Shown piece by piece: positions 1 through 11,055 of a DNA stretch of 64,000 bases. This DNA is from Pilatotrama ljubarskyi (lineage: Eukaryota; Basidiomycota; Agaricomycetes; Polyporales; Polyporaceae). Position 1 is the stretch's first letter. Each line of letters starts with the position of its first letter. Both the position numbers and the translations under genes were made by a program. The DNA is taken from NCBI GenBank assembly GCA_022385805.1, contig MU277685.1, positions 340,782 to 404,781 of the forward strand, in the 5' to 3' direction. The notes beneath the pieces were generated by a model, which was given only the letters and a program-made list of their open reading frames with translations, was not told the DNA's origin and made no database searches.

Positions 1-131
1 GGTCTTATATACTACTGTACATGTGGCTGTGCTAGAACTATCCAGTATCTACCAGCCACGAACTCTATTGTCCGTGTGTCAGCACCTATGACTAAGTGCG
101 ACTGGTTGACTATGCTGCTATTACTAAGCGC

Positions 132-415
132 CTAGTTCAACACTCAGTGGCCATATGGCGGTGAGCAATATAGTGTTGTTGAATGCATACACAGCAGAGA
201 TACCATCGTGTCAATAGTCGGAATATTGGTGCTGTTGAAATCCGGCGTCCACAAGCTTCTTTATGAGCTCCTGGTAGGTTCGTGCTGAAAAGGCAGCATT
301 GCCGAAGGTGAGAACCACAGATCCTGTATCTGTGTATCACCTGCAGAGCACTCACAGCGATGAGATTCCCATCTGTCAGGAACAGGTCTTTCAGAAGGGA
401 GTTGGAAGAAATCAT
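132..415 (-). pseudogene. decayed remnant of an unrecognised gene, 3' end
   Basis: On the minus strand a reading frame from 284 down to a TAG at 132-134 reads like real protein (motifs TYQELIKKLVDAGF and AVYAFNNTILLTAIWPL) but is interrupted by an in-frame TGA at 211-213, where a neighbouring Tyr codon suggests an original Tyr-Trp pair. A second protein-like patch (LLKDLFLTDGNLIA) ends at a good GTGAGT donor at 355. An acceptor ending TTTTCAG lies at 285, but joining the two does not keep the frame. I do not recognise the family. It looks like a gene that has lost function through a nonsense change and a frame change. It could also be a live gene whose splice sites I have misread. Confidence 0.3.
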
Positions 416-1171
416 AGGAAATGCCGTACAACCCTTGTGGCTGCATCGCGAGCGGTGGCATGCAGCCAGCCAGCCATATATTGTCGATCAACTGTAATGC
501 CATGATGGCAGGAAATCTTGGCTGTGCTTTCCGAGAGATGTGGGGATGCGAGTGAGATGCATGAGATGTCCATATGCCTACATTCTTATAACCACCTGCT
601 GGGATTGCGATGGTAGACTGGAGACCCAATGGAGGACAGTGAGAAGTGACTGAATCAGTTGACATGTTCTTGCGTGATCAGACAACCGCGTGGAGCAGTT
701 TGGGATTGCGAATACAAGGACCTTCAGGTTGCCATACGGACTTCACAATTGAACCAGAGATGACGTCCATTGTTCTTGAGCAATGCAATCCAGGCAACAC
801 GGGTGCGGTTTTTGTACCTCGTACAAGGTGCGTGTGATCACTCTGATATGCTTCTGAGTGTGGTACATCGTCCCGTAGGCTGTGAACAACAATAGCTGGG
901 GCTGCAGCGCTGCTATAATGAATGGCAATGATCCTGATTTGTCCTTGATTGTCTTGACTACGTGGCACGCTGTCGCTCCACGCTCATTACATATGGTACA
1001 TTCCGGGTAGGAGACAAGCTTAAGTGCGCTAGCAACATAGTTGCACAAAGACACTGGACAGTGATCATGAACATTTGTTCAATTGTTGCAACGCCACATG
1101 CACCGGCACTGGCGCTCGAAGGGGATCACATGACCCAACCAAAGCGTGGGAGCGGCATCTGAACAAGGCAG

Positions 1172-1178
1172 TATAAAT
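1172..1178 (+). promoter_or_regulatory. TATA box of the gene starting at 1251
   Basis: TATAAAT lies 73 bp upstream of the ATG at 1251, followed by a pyrimidine-rich leader (tcttcccctactaccctacc) typical of fungal transcription start regions. Confidence 0.55.
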
Positions 1179-1250
1179 ACCAACTGTGACTGGGTTCAGA
1201 TCGCTTGCTAGTTATCTTCCCCTACTACCCTACCCCATATCCTCAGCGTC

Positions 1251-2199
1251 ATGGCCGCTGCCTACATCGCACAGTTCAAAATTTCACGCGCTCAGGCAGT
1301 CTTAAGCGTTGACGGACTTATACAGTGGCAGTTCTTCAAGTACTTCCGGATTACCGCCGAGGATGCAGAAATCCTCAGCCGCGATCCTGCTGCTTGTGAC
1401 GCAGCTATCGCGAAACTCTATGCGCAACCTGATATCAAGCCCTCATTCATGCCCAGTGATATGGTCGGTGACATGCCATCCCCTGCCAAATATGACCGAT
1501 ACTTGGAGCATGCCAATGCTGCTATCGAGCGGCACACACCACCACAGACGCTGGAGTAGTGAGTACCTAAGAGGTTTACTTGTGTCTTGTGTGCTCACCA
1601 TCCTCAAAGCGAGTCCTGTGATTCCATATAGCAGCTGCGGCCACGAATGTTCTTCGTCAATACAAGTTACAATATACATTGCAAGACTATGCTGACTTGC
1701 AATTGCGAGTTATCGTGGGGTACGCCCAATTGTACGTAATGTTGTGCCAGACTGTCCACCGCTTCGACATCCTTATGCTCTGTCCTGCATCTGTAGGTTT
1801 AAAGCCTGGATGAAGAACAACTTTCCTGTGATTATCGGGAAAGTCCCGAGCAATGCAGCTCACGAGTGGGCGACACACACCCCGCCTACTCTGCAAACTC
1901 CTCTCTCCCCGCCACCAACACAGCATCATGGCAGGGCCAAGGTGATCACTGCCGAGGAAGTTGCTGACTACCTAAACAATCCGCATACGCTGCTTTGCAA
2001 GCAGTTCCAACACACTCCCCCTCCTGGCGGCGAGGAGGGCTACAGGGGCATGTGGTTTCTGGAATCGTATACCACCCGGGTGCGTGAGGACCAGGTTGAC
2101 CACGAATTCGCGATATCGCTCGAAGTCTTCAACGGTGCGGTCGTACCCATGGGGCGAGAGGAGGTCAAATACCTTTTGACCTACTCGACCTTGGCATAA
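1251..2199 (+). CDS. hypothetical protein, probably three exons
   Basis: No family is recognised. The first exon starts at ATG 1251 and reads about 102 codons (MAAAYIAQFKISRAQAVL) to a TAG at 1557-1559 that overlaps a GTGAGT donor, so splicing at 1559 may remove the stop. A middle exon of about 1637-1719 (VLRQYKLQYTLQDYADLQL) ends at a GTACGC donor. A last exon at 1797-2199 begins after CTGTAG, keeps frame with the middle exon (VIVG then FKAWMKNNFPVIIG), and ends at TAA 2197-2199. The join between exon 1 and the middle exon is unresolved: the phases I can see do not match, so there may be another small exon, or two genes. The last exon is Pro-rich, then acidic (ITAEEVADYLNN). A TATA box 73 bp upstream supports transcription. 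Expression is inferred only from this signal. Confidence 0.5.
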
Positions 2200-2247
2200 T
2201 TGGTTGCATACCCGGCACCCCGGTGCGGCGCCCTGGCGCCTCTGAAT

Positions 2248-2366
2248 CCCGCTCGCCGGCGCTTGTTCGCCCGCCTTCCCCGCCCGCCGGCGCTTGTTCA
2301 CCTCTCCTCCCGCTCGTCGGCGCTTGTCCGCCACCTCCCGCCCGCGCTCCCGCTCGCCGTCGCTTG
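2248..2366. repeat. GC-rich degenerate minisatellite
   Basis: About four imperfect copies of a 28-40 bp unit carrying the core CCCGCTCGCCGGCGCTTG follow one another just after the stop codon at 2199. The unit varies (ccgcccgccggcgcttg, cccgctcgtcggcgcttg, cccgctcgccgtcgcttg), so it is old or poorly homogenised. It separates the plus-strand gene from the 3' end of the serine hydroxymethyltransferase gene. The stretch 2380-2612 holds no gene that I can see. Confidence 0.6.
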
Positions 2367-2612
2367 TAGCAAGATATAGCATGTTGCAGCGACTATAGAG
2401 TGGAATCTACAAATACATACAGTATGACGACCCAGTGATGTTGAACGTCTGGGAGGGTCGGATTATGTTGAACACCCGACAGGCTATTTTACTTTCGCAA
2501 GCTTCTATCCAACACGACCGCCTCCAAAGACCCGTCTCCTCCTCAAGGACCACCCGCGCACATGCGCACATACAGTACGATACATAGTACCGGACAGCTA
2601 AGCCGCCCCAGC

Positions 2613-4403
2613 TTAGTCGTCCTCCTCGATGCCAGCAGGGCGCGTCAGCTTCGACACGTCGACGCCGGGGAGGGGCCACCTCCGCGCGAAAGCGCGAACC
2701 TCCTTCTTGAGGTCTAGGACTTGCTGCGCGCCGACCTTGCCCTCCTCGGGCGTCGTGGCGACGCGGACGAAGTCCTTGAGCAGCTTGCTGCCCGCCTCCT
2801 TCTGGAGCACGAGCGCGATCTGCACCGCACGGTGGAGGAAGTCCGCGACGACCTTCATGTCGTCCTCGCGCATGTCGCGCGAGGTGAGCGCCGCCGTGCC
2901 GAGACGGATACCGCCGGGCACCTGCGCGGAGGCATCGCCGGAGACGGCGTTCTTGTTGATGGTGATGCCGACGAGGTCACAGAGCTTCTCGAGCTTAGAG
3001 CCGGTGAGGCCGAGCGGGCGCAGGTCCCAGAGGACGAGATGATTGTCCGTGCCGGAGGTCTGGAGCTTGTAGCCGCGGGACACGAGCTCCTGACCGAGGG
3101 TAGTCGCGTTCGCTATCACCTGCTTCGCGTACGCCTTCCAGGTAGGCTGGCACGCCTGGAGGAGAGCGGTTGCAATACCAGCAATGGTCTATGTTCCGAC
3201 TCGTCAGCACCGATAGTTACTGACCTGATACTCAGCGAGACTCACGTTGTTGTGGGGACCGCCCTGGCACGCAGGGAAGACCGCGTCGTTCACGCGCTTC
3301 TCAAGGTCCTTCGCCTTGTCCGAGTCCTTCTTGAAGAAGATCAGACCAGCACGTGGCCCACGAAGAGTCTTATGCGTCGTAGTCGTGACGACGTCGCAGT
3401 ACTGGAAGGGGTCTGCGAGCTCGCCAGCGGCGACGAGACCGCTCGTGTGCGCGATGTCGGCCATAAGGTACGCGCCGTGCTCGTCCGCAATCTCGCGCAG
3501 GGTCTTGTAGTCCCAGTCGCGCGGGTACGCGGACGCACCGCAGATGATGAGGCGCGGCTTGTAGATCTTGGCGAGCGAGGCGACGCCCTTGTAGTCGATG
3601 AGCTGCGTCTCCGGGTCAAGACCGTACGGCAGCGACTGGAAGTAGATCGAAGACGCCGTCATCTTCTTCTTGGCGGTCTGGACGTGGCCATAGTCAGTGA
3701 CAGCGGAGGCGCGTTCATGGTGTTGTACATACGTAGTAGCCGTGCGTCAAGTGGCCACCATCAGGAAGACCGAGACCCATCAGGCGGTCCTGGGGCTGAA
3801 TGAGGGCAGTGAGAGCCGCAAAGCTGCACGAACCGTCAGCATCCAGGATCAGCCAGACGGAAGAGGTGCTACTGACTTGGCAGTCTGCAGGAGAACAAGT
3901 CAGTGATCACATCGCTCGAACATGGTGCAGGTTTACGTACGGAGCCGGAGTAGGGCTGCACATTGACACCCCACTTGGAGGGGTCGAGGTGGAACGCCTG
4001 GAGGGCGCGCTTCTGGCAGAGCACCTCGAGCTCGTCGACGTACTCGTTACCGCCGTAGTACCGAGCGTTGGGCAGACCCTCGGAGTACTTGTTGGTCAGG
4101 ATGGAGCCGTTGGCTTCCATCGTCGCCCGGCTCGTCAAGTTCTACACCCCGTACCCCGCATCAGCTGCCGCCAAACGTAGAGGGGTGTAAGGGAACACAC
4201 CTCGGACGCGATGAGCTCGAGGCCGGAGAACTGTCTCCATGTCTCCTTGTCGATGATGTTCTGCACCTCAGGGTCGATCTCGGCGAGCGGTGCGTAAAGC
4301 ACCTTGTTCTGCAGACAGGAGAGAGACCTCGTCAGCACCAGGCCTAGGCCGCGCGAAAGAGCGGGCGAAAAGGCGCACGCACGTAGTCCGGTGTTGCGGC
4401 CAT
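2613..4403 (-). CDS. SHM2: serine hydroxymethyltransferase, cytosolic type
   Basis: PLP enzyme that converts serine and tetrahydrofolate to glycine and 5,10-methylene-THF, feeding one-carbon metabolism. Seven exons on the minus strand: 4403-4383, 4308-4201, 4141-3941, 3884-3877, 3823-3733, 3677-3246 and 3188-2613, giving 478 aa, the normal length for the family. The fourth exon is only 8 nt; it is needed to keep the frame and supplies part of the YSGSTANFAAL motif. Conserved blocks seen: [53 protein letters not shown], and the PLP-lysine motif [14 protein letters not shown] with Lys about 246. The start ATG at 4403 gives a short MAATPDY leader with no mitochondrial presequence, so the cytosolic isoform (yeast SHM2 counterpart) is inferred. 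The final residues are acidic (GIEEDD). Introns are 53-74 bp. Confidence 0.95.
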
Positions 4404-4844
4404 CGTTCTGCGGAGGGCGGGGGCGAGGAGGGGCGAGCGGAGGGGGCGAGAGAGGAGGCGGAACATTGAAAAAAATCGCGGGGCTGGTGCTATAAACCAA
4501 GTCATAGCCCTGGCATATCAGTACTTCCCACATGGAGGTCACGTGAACGCGATCTTGACTCGATTTCGAATCTCTCCTTGAAGTCCTTCTCGCGCGAAGG
4601 CCCAAGATATTGCTCACAACGATGCTTACGCCGAACATTAGCCTTCGTGTTATCCCGAAGTAGACATGCCCGAGGTGCGGGTGCATTGAGGGTGTACACG
4701 GTAGAGTAGCGTATGATGACAACAAGGATGACATGCTAAGGTAGTACATATGCATAGATAGATATAGGCGTGCGACGAGAGTTCGATAAATGCAGCGTCC
4801 GAGAACCCATGTGACGAGGCAAACATAGAGAAGGGCAGACATGC
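4404..4844. other. intergenic: SHMT promoter side and carboxylesterase 3' end
   Basis: The stretch lies upstream of the minus-strand SHMT start and downstream of the minus-strand carboxylesterase stop. It holds a purine-rich patch on the plus strand (about 4411-4465, i.e. a pyrimidine-rich leader for SHMT) and an A-run at about 4469. No gene is seen in it. Confidence 0.5.
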
Positions 4845-7025
4845 TCAGAAGTACGCTCGCGAGTCGACCGGCGGGCCGTTGCACAGCTCTACGCCGAGCT
4901 TCTGCACGATCTCCTGACCGAGCGGCTCCAGCGCTTCCTTGAACACCTGCGACCGCCGCCGCGCCTGGAAGATGCGCATGCTGCGCTCACCGACCTCGCC
5001 TTCAGGCCCGAACACGTACACCGTGTCTTCTCGCCAGGGCGCTTCGCCGTAGGCAAACGCCAGCCACCGCTCCTGGATCGCGTTCCGCACACGCGCGTAC
5101 GTCCAGTCGTCCACGACCGGCATCGCCCAGTCCGCGTCGTAGTCGTATCCCTGACCGTCGTCCTCGGAGTCCGAATCCGCGGTGGCGAGAGGACAGAGCG
5201 CCTTCGACAGCTTTGGCGCTTCACGCTCGTCCTCAGTGTTAGGGGTGTAGAAGCAGCCATCTTCCCGCGGCTCGGTGTAATCATACGCAGACGCCGTGGG
5301 CAGAGATGGCAGAGGCACGTTGTCGAAGATGTACATGAGGTCAACGGCGTGGTGCGGCAGACCGCGCGAGGGACTTTCCTGGTCGAAGACATACCGCCAG
5401 ACACCGTGCCCGCCGCGCTCGGCGCGCAGGCTCGCGGCGATGAGATCCGTAGGCCAAGCGAAGCGAGCATCGTTGATCAAGTCCAGCAAGCGCTCCGGGA
5501 GCTCGTCCGCAGGGGTGTACGAATTGATGTCGTACGCGCGCAGGAGCGTGTTCGCCTTGTTCAGAGACTGGCAGATCGCCCGTATCCGTTTGACCACGCC
5601 AGCAGCCGTCCAGAGCGAGGCAGGCAGGGACCAGAGGAGCGATTCCGCGCCGCAGTCGCCGATGATGACCGGCTGGTGGCTTGCATGTCGTGTCCGCGAA
5701 TGTGACCGCGTCTTCTCCTGTAGGTGGTGCGGGACCTTCAAGTGATGTGAATGCGCGTTCAGCTCGACGACCAAGCTATCGCCTAGGTGCGTCTCGACGT
5801 GATGGTGCTGGATCGTCTCGTCAACGTTGATCAGTGAGCCGGTCCACGACTTGCGGAAGAACACGCCGTCGTCCGTCGCGCGCATGCTGTGGCCGAGAAC
5901 GACGAGCTTCTCCGCGTCAATCGCACGCAACTCCTCGATCGTCTGCACGTGCAGCGCCGACATGAGCTTGGACATCTGCCAGCCCGTCTGGTGCAGGTTG
6001 GGGATTTCCAAGTCCACGAGCGCGCTCTGAATGATGGCACGCTGGAATAACGGCGCAACCTCGTTCGCTGCGGAGTGCAAGTGGCATAGGATATCGCCGG
6101 CTCCCGTGGATTCGCCGAAGAGCGTGACGTTGTTCGGGTCCCCACCAAATGCATGGATGTAGCGGTGCACCCACTCCATTGCTCTTTGCTGGTCTCGGAG
6201 GCCTAGAATCGTCCACCCATCAGTGACTGCGGAAGGAGCCAGGAAGACGGGAAGTGCGCGTACCGTAGTTGCCAACGCCCTCGTCACCTGCTGCGAGGTT
6301 ATCGTCGCGCAAGGCCGGGCTGGCCGCAAAGCCAAGCAGACCGAGGCGGAAGCTAGAAGGAAGCGTTCAGCCCACACGTGGAGGAAGTACAATGCGGCGT
6401 GCACGATGGACGGAAGACGCACTTTATCGAGACTATGACAACGGGCTTGCCAATTATGACGCTCTTCTGGACGAGCGGGCCGGCGTCCGTTATCCAGTGT
6501 GACCCAGACCCCCGGTTCGCACCCCTATGGACTGTGGGTTGGCTGAGGGGTAGCACAGAAGACGCAGCTGAGGGGCTTACCCGTGGATCCATATCATGAC
6601 GGGGTAATGCGAGTCTGGAGTCGCGTCGGCAGGGCAAGTGATGTTCAGGTTCAGGCATTCGAGCTCGGACTGCTTGAGGCCCTGTTCGGGAATGCAATCC
6701 TCGGTGAGGTTGAAGAGCTCCTCTTCGATCGATTTGAATTTTGGCTGGGGGCATATTGGCCTGCGAGCAATCAGCATCTGGCGCGACGCGTACGCGGTGG
6801 TGGCGTGACGTACCCGAAACGAGAGCAGTCTGTCTGTGGGGGGTAGTACGTGCAGAGCTTAGACTGGCGAAAGCGTGCTGGAATGGAGGCGTATTTGATA
6901 CCGCGATACTGGTGCACGGGCGCGTCAGGAGTGGAGATGGGGTGTATGATGCCCGTGAATGTGGTCTTGAGGTCCTCGTGGAGGACAACGGGCTCCTGGA
7001 CGCTGTCGAACGTTTTTGCAATCAT
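4845..7025 (-). CDS. type-B carboxylesterase/lipase, intracellular
   Basis: Alpha/beta-hydrolase that cleaves carboxylic esters. Five exons on the minus strand: 7025-6814, 6760-6581, 6524-6423, 6352-6264 and 6202-4845, giving 646 aa. Family landmarks in order: HQYRGIKYASIPARF near the N-terminus, the RFGPICPQ block created by the first splice, the oxyanion-hole HGGA created by the second splice (about residues 130-133), INFRLGLLGF, and the nucleophile elbow GESTG with Ser about 226. The usual elbow is GES(A)G, so Thr replaces Ala. A likely catalytic His lies in GLPHHAVDLMY, late in the protein. There is no signal peptide at the chosen start (MIAKTFDSVQ), unlike many secreted fungal lipases, so an intracellular enzyme is inferred. 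A Lys/His-rich stretch around residues 345-385 is unusual and could hide an unspliced intron, although it stays in frame. Substrate is unknown. Confidence 0.88.
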
Positions 7026-9566
7026 CGCTGGGTGCTACTCGGAACGGGAGTCCGCGGAGCAGATGGTGCGCGAGTTCGAGTGCGGGTAGGAGGAGGGAGG
7101 GAGGAGGGCAGGGGAGGGGTAGAGGGAGTGGGGTCGGGCCATGGATTGGGAGTCTGGATTTGTACGCTGGGCGGCGAGCGCATCCGGTTCGCGTTCGATC
7201 GTCCGTTTTGGGCGAGGAGGAGCAGGAAACGAGAGGGGTGTGCTCGATCGGGCAATTCGCCCCTTGCCCGTCATTCAGTCCGCCCTCACAGCCCACCGCG
7301 GCAATCGCCGGGCCGCGTCAACAGCGCACAACAGAAACCGCTCGAACCTCGGACGCCCATGGGAGCCTATGGGAGCCCACTCGGACTCGAGCACGGACGG
7401 TGCGCGGCCTAGCCATCATCCTGACATCATCACCACGGGCCAGGTCATGGGCCAGCTCGCCCTTCGCCATCTGCACGCCGAGAAGACCCGTCCACAGCAG
7501 CGCCTAAGCACAGCAGCAGGCGAAATGAACGTCGTCTTGTACTGCGCACGTTCTGGACGACGCCCTCGCTGTGGAGAAGTAAGAAATTTTGGAGAAGGCG
7601 AGGAGAGACGGACGGACGTACAAGCGGCGTGTTCACGGAGTGGGAACGCGGGATAGCCTTCGGACTTCGGCTCACCAGCAGCACGGGTCCTTGGAGTCCA
7701 CCCCCTTCCCTGCGCACGCACAGATCCGTCTCCTGGGTACGATCCCGGAGACGTAAATGATAGCCCTCTCGCCCTCTCAGCACTGTCAGCTGTTGATGAG
7801 ACCGACGCCGCAGATAGATTGCTGCTGCTCACCCGATTGGGTGGGGTTACTTCGAAACAGACTTTAGGAAGCCCGGACGCAGTAGGAACCCAGAACGCAC
7901 ATCGATAGTGTAAATCAGGCGTCTTCTTGGTGGGTTGGTAGTCCGAGATGCGCGCCGTGAAGCTTCGCCGCGCTCATGTGCCTGCCCTAGCAAGACAGCG
8001 AACGCACGTCGAGAAAGGTATGGTTGCGAAGAGCGGGCTATATGCCACACATCATACACAGCGTACTGTACGTACTGTAGGATGGTCAGTCGATCTTGAC
8101 GCTTCACAGCTATCGTTGACGTACCAATGCAGGACTGAATGCTCGTGCGAACGCATTCGGCTCACGGACACGCGCTCCGTAGTATGTACGTGATACGGTT
8201 GCGAACGCAGAGTACAACACTCTATCGTACAATCCGGCTACCACATCCGCCCTCCCCCTTGTCCCAGAGGGTGGACACGGCATCTGCTGCGAGCACTTTT
8301 GGATTAGCACGAAGGCACTGCGCAAAGGCAATTGATCTCACCACGCCCTCAGTACGAGCCTTGCTCTCAGACCGTGGAAAAGCCGGCGAGATGCAGAAGT
8401 GCGAGCCATCTCCATATCCCCATGAGCTCAGTCATCGTCGAAGCCTTCCCAGCGTCATGGCGGGCACGATGAGAGCACGAGTAACGTCACATGCAGCAGG
8501 GTTGAGCGCATCGTCCAAGTCAAGCCCGTCTTACCAGCCACAATGCAGCGCAGTCCGGAACACTGTGAAGGGTAGATAGGTCTGCGGCCGTGCCAGCGGC
8601 AGCCCCGCCATTCTAGACTCTAGACCAGAGCGTCGTATCCTGAGAGTCACCCCAAAGCGACCATCGCGGAGCCCACCGGGGTCCCGCAGTCCCAGGGCGG
8701 AGACAGCGAACATCGCGACCGATGCCTCCGAGCAGAGATCCAGTCGAGCAGCAGCAGGGAGTCAAGCCAGCAGAGGAAGATGCGCCCTGGTATATATCGC
8801 GACGACCCGCCCACCCCATTTCGTGCCGCCTCCTTCTCAAAGCAAGCAAGGCGAGCGGATTTGGGGTGCACCTCGCGCGAGAAGGCGAGACGGCCGAACC
8901 GGCTGCACCGCGCTTGTCTCGCGGCCGGCGTGCACACTGCGTGCGCACGGTGGAGCGGGGTGCTTCTCTGCAGCCCGGCATAGATGTTATCGGACGTCTG
9001 TACGTCTCATCGCCGCCCACGACTCACGAGACTCGTCCTAGATGCGCGCCACGCGACAAGCTCAGAGAGTCGAACGCAGGGAGAGCTGGGAGGATGTGGT
9101 GGTGGTGCAAGACAGAGGGGAGCTTCTACCCGGATTGGCGCGTTTTTGTCAACGCAACGCGGACGCGCCGATCGAGACCGATCAGGCCACGCGAGCGTTG
9201 GTGGCACACACCGACGCAGACGCGCTCGCTGCCATCGGCGGCGGGAACACCTTCATTTGAAGCGCGACATGGTGGTAAGAGGGAAAGAGGCGTCGATGGC
9301 GAACATGTGCGCTCCGATGCTAATCGATGGACGGGGTCGGCCTTGGGCGCGTCTCACGGGGCGTTGCCCGGCATCCCTGATATCTCTCAGCCAACAAGGT
9401 GACTAACATCATGTCCGATGGTGGTAAGCAAGGCTACACGCCCGTCCTTGTAGCAGCATGACTTACTAAGAACGATATTACAATCATTGGGTTACTAGTA
9501 CTGTATCCTACACCTCGCAACACACGCACATTCCTCCCCTCCTTGCAGATACAGCATAGCACGACA
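7026..9566. other. gene-free stretch, about 2.5 kb
   Basis: All reading frames here are low-complexity or mirror GC-rich composition on both strands; none shows a family motif or a convincing intron-exon pattern. The region next to 7026 is purine-rich on the plus strand (7081-7130), fitting a pyrimidine-rich leader for the minus-strand esterase. A TATA-like GGTATATATCG at about 8790 has no gene I can support after it. Confidence 0.4.
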
Positions 9567-10634
9567 TCAAGCCCGCACCCGTACGACCTTCCGCTTTCCC
9601 TTCCCTCCGCCTCCGCCCGGAAGACCTGGCGCGGGTTCTTGCGCACTCATGCCGGCCTTGACGGCGTCGATGAGTACCCCGGACGGCAATGCCGGGGAAT
9701 ACGGCGATACTCTGCTGGTGAGCGGCGGCCAAGGTTGAGGCGGCGCGGGAATTCTCGGTCGACGCTTCGTCCCAGGCGAGGGCGAGATGATGGTGTTCGA
9801 TACAGAGCCGGTTCCTGATGTGAGCTTCGTACTCGCCTTCGCGGGTTGCTTGCCCTTCGAGGGTGTAGAGGGCGGAGGAGTCTCCGCGGCCGGAGCGGGG
9901 ACCTCCGTATCATACGGAGGCTTGGGCACGTTATCCGGCTTGAGCATCTGGATCTGCATCGCGATCATCTCCAGCAGCTGTTTCTCTGCACGGGGCCAAA
10001 GCATAAGTAGCACGACAACTCCAGAGATCACGCTCGCCGCCAGGGCACGACGTACTGGTCTTGATCGCGGGATTGACGAGACGGCCGTCCTTCTTCCACT
10101 GGACGCGCACGCGCCCGGGGTTCTCCCAGTCCCGCGGATGCGCCTTGTTCACTTCGTGCAGCGTACCCAGCCCGAGCCGGTTCGTCGCATCCGCGATGTC
10201 CTTGCTGAGAGGCCACCAGACGCTCTTGGCGCGGGGGATTCGCCGCTCACCCCGGCCGCAGGGACGTTTTGCGTCGATGTAGATGGGGTAGATGCATGTC
10301 CACCTATCAATACCATTTCATTTCCGCTCGTCCAAATGTTGCGCCATCTTGGTTAAGAAGGAAGCAGAACGCACTTCTTGTACGGGGTGATATCCGTCAC
10401 CGTATTCTGCCCATCCGCGCCCGCGTTCTGTTTGAACTGCGCTAAGGACGGCGACGCAGGTCCCGCCGCGGGCTGCCTCTGCCTAGGTTCATCGTCGTCG
10501 GAGCCCTCCGAGTCCGTAGCGTCGATCTCTTCGAGGATCGCGCCCCGTGCGCCTGTGTTAGGCAGGGGCTTGTTGGGGAGCGGGAGGTCGGTGTCGTCGT
10601 CGAACTCCTCGATCACTGCTGCTCGGCGAGACAT
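9567..10634 (-). CDS. SEC65: signal recognition particle 19-kDa subunit (SRP19/Sec65)
   Basis: RNA-binding SRP subunit that helps fold SRP RNA for Srp54 binding, so it serves co-translational targeting to the ER. Three exons on the minus strand: 10634-10375, 10303-10056 and 9985-9567, giving 308 aa. The N-terminal 80 residues are acidic and low complexity (EEFDDDTDLP, ATDSEGSDDDEP). The SRP19 domain spans about residues 83-170: TPYKKWTCIYPIYIDAKRP formed across the first splice, then RRIPRAKSVWWPLSKDI, LGTLHEVNKAHPRDWENPGR and VRVQW. After KKQLLEMIAMQIQ comes a long Pro/Ser-rich linker and a Gly/Lys-rich basic tail (GGGGKGKRKVVRVRA), as in other fungal Sec65 proteins. Introns are 71 and 70 bp. 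Confidence 0.95.
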
Positions 10635-11055
10635 GGTGGTGAATGCCTTTGAAACACGGATGAATATAAGGGAGATAGATGTGAGGATGAGGGTGGACGT
10701 GCGCAAGCCCGAGTGAGGGTTGCAGTGAGCAGGTGCGAAGGTGTGCACTGGACCTGGACGATTGCTTCCGTAGACGCCCGTTCGCGCTTGAGCGCGTACC
10801 TCAACTTTCTCAGCCACTCGGAGGTTCACTCGACGCGTGCTGTATCCATGCTTTCACTACGAGTTACGGCATGGGCATGAAACAGACGTCCAACCCATGT
10901 GTAGCTTCCATTGAAGTGCCAGCCGACCGCCAGTTCCATGATGTGCTATCCGGCGTCGAGCAATCGTATAAAGGGCCGGTTTGACAGTTAGGGAGAGCGC
11001 TCTCTTCCCCCTCGTTTACGAATCCTTGGGAGCCTCGAGTTCGAGACGTGGAACA

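Noticed and set aside
8722..9402. 226-aa plus-strand open frame after a TATA-like word
   Set aside because: Low-complexity composition with equal-quality frames on both strands; no family recognised.
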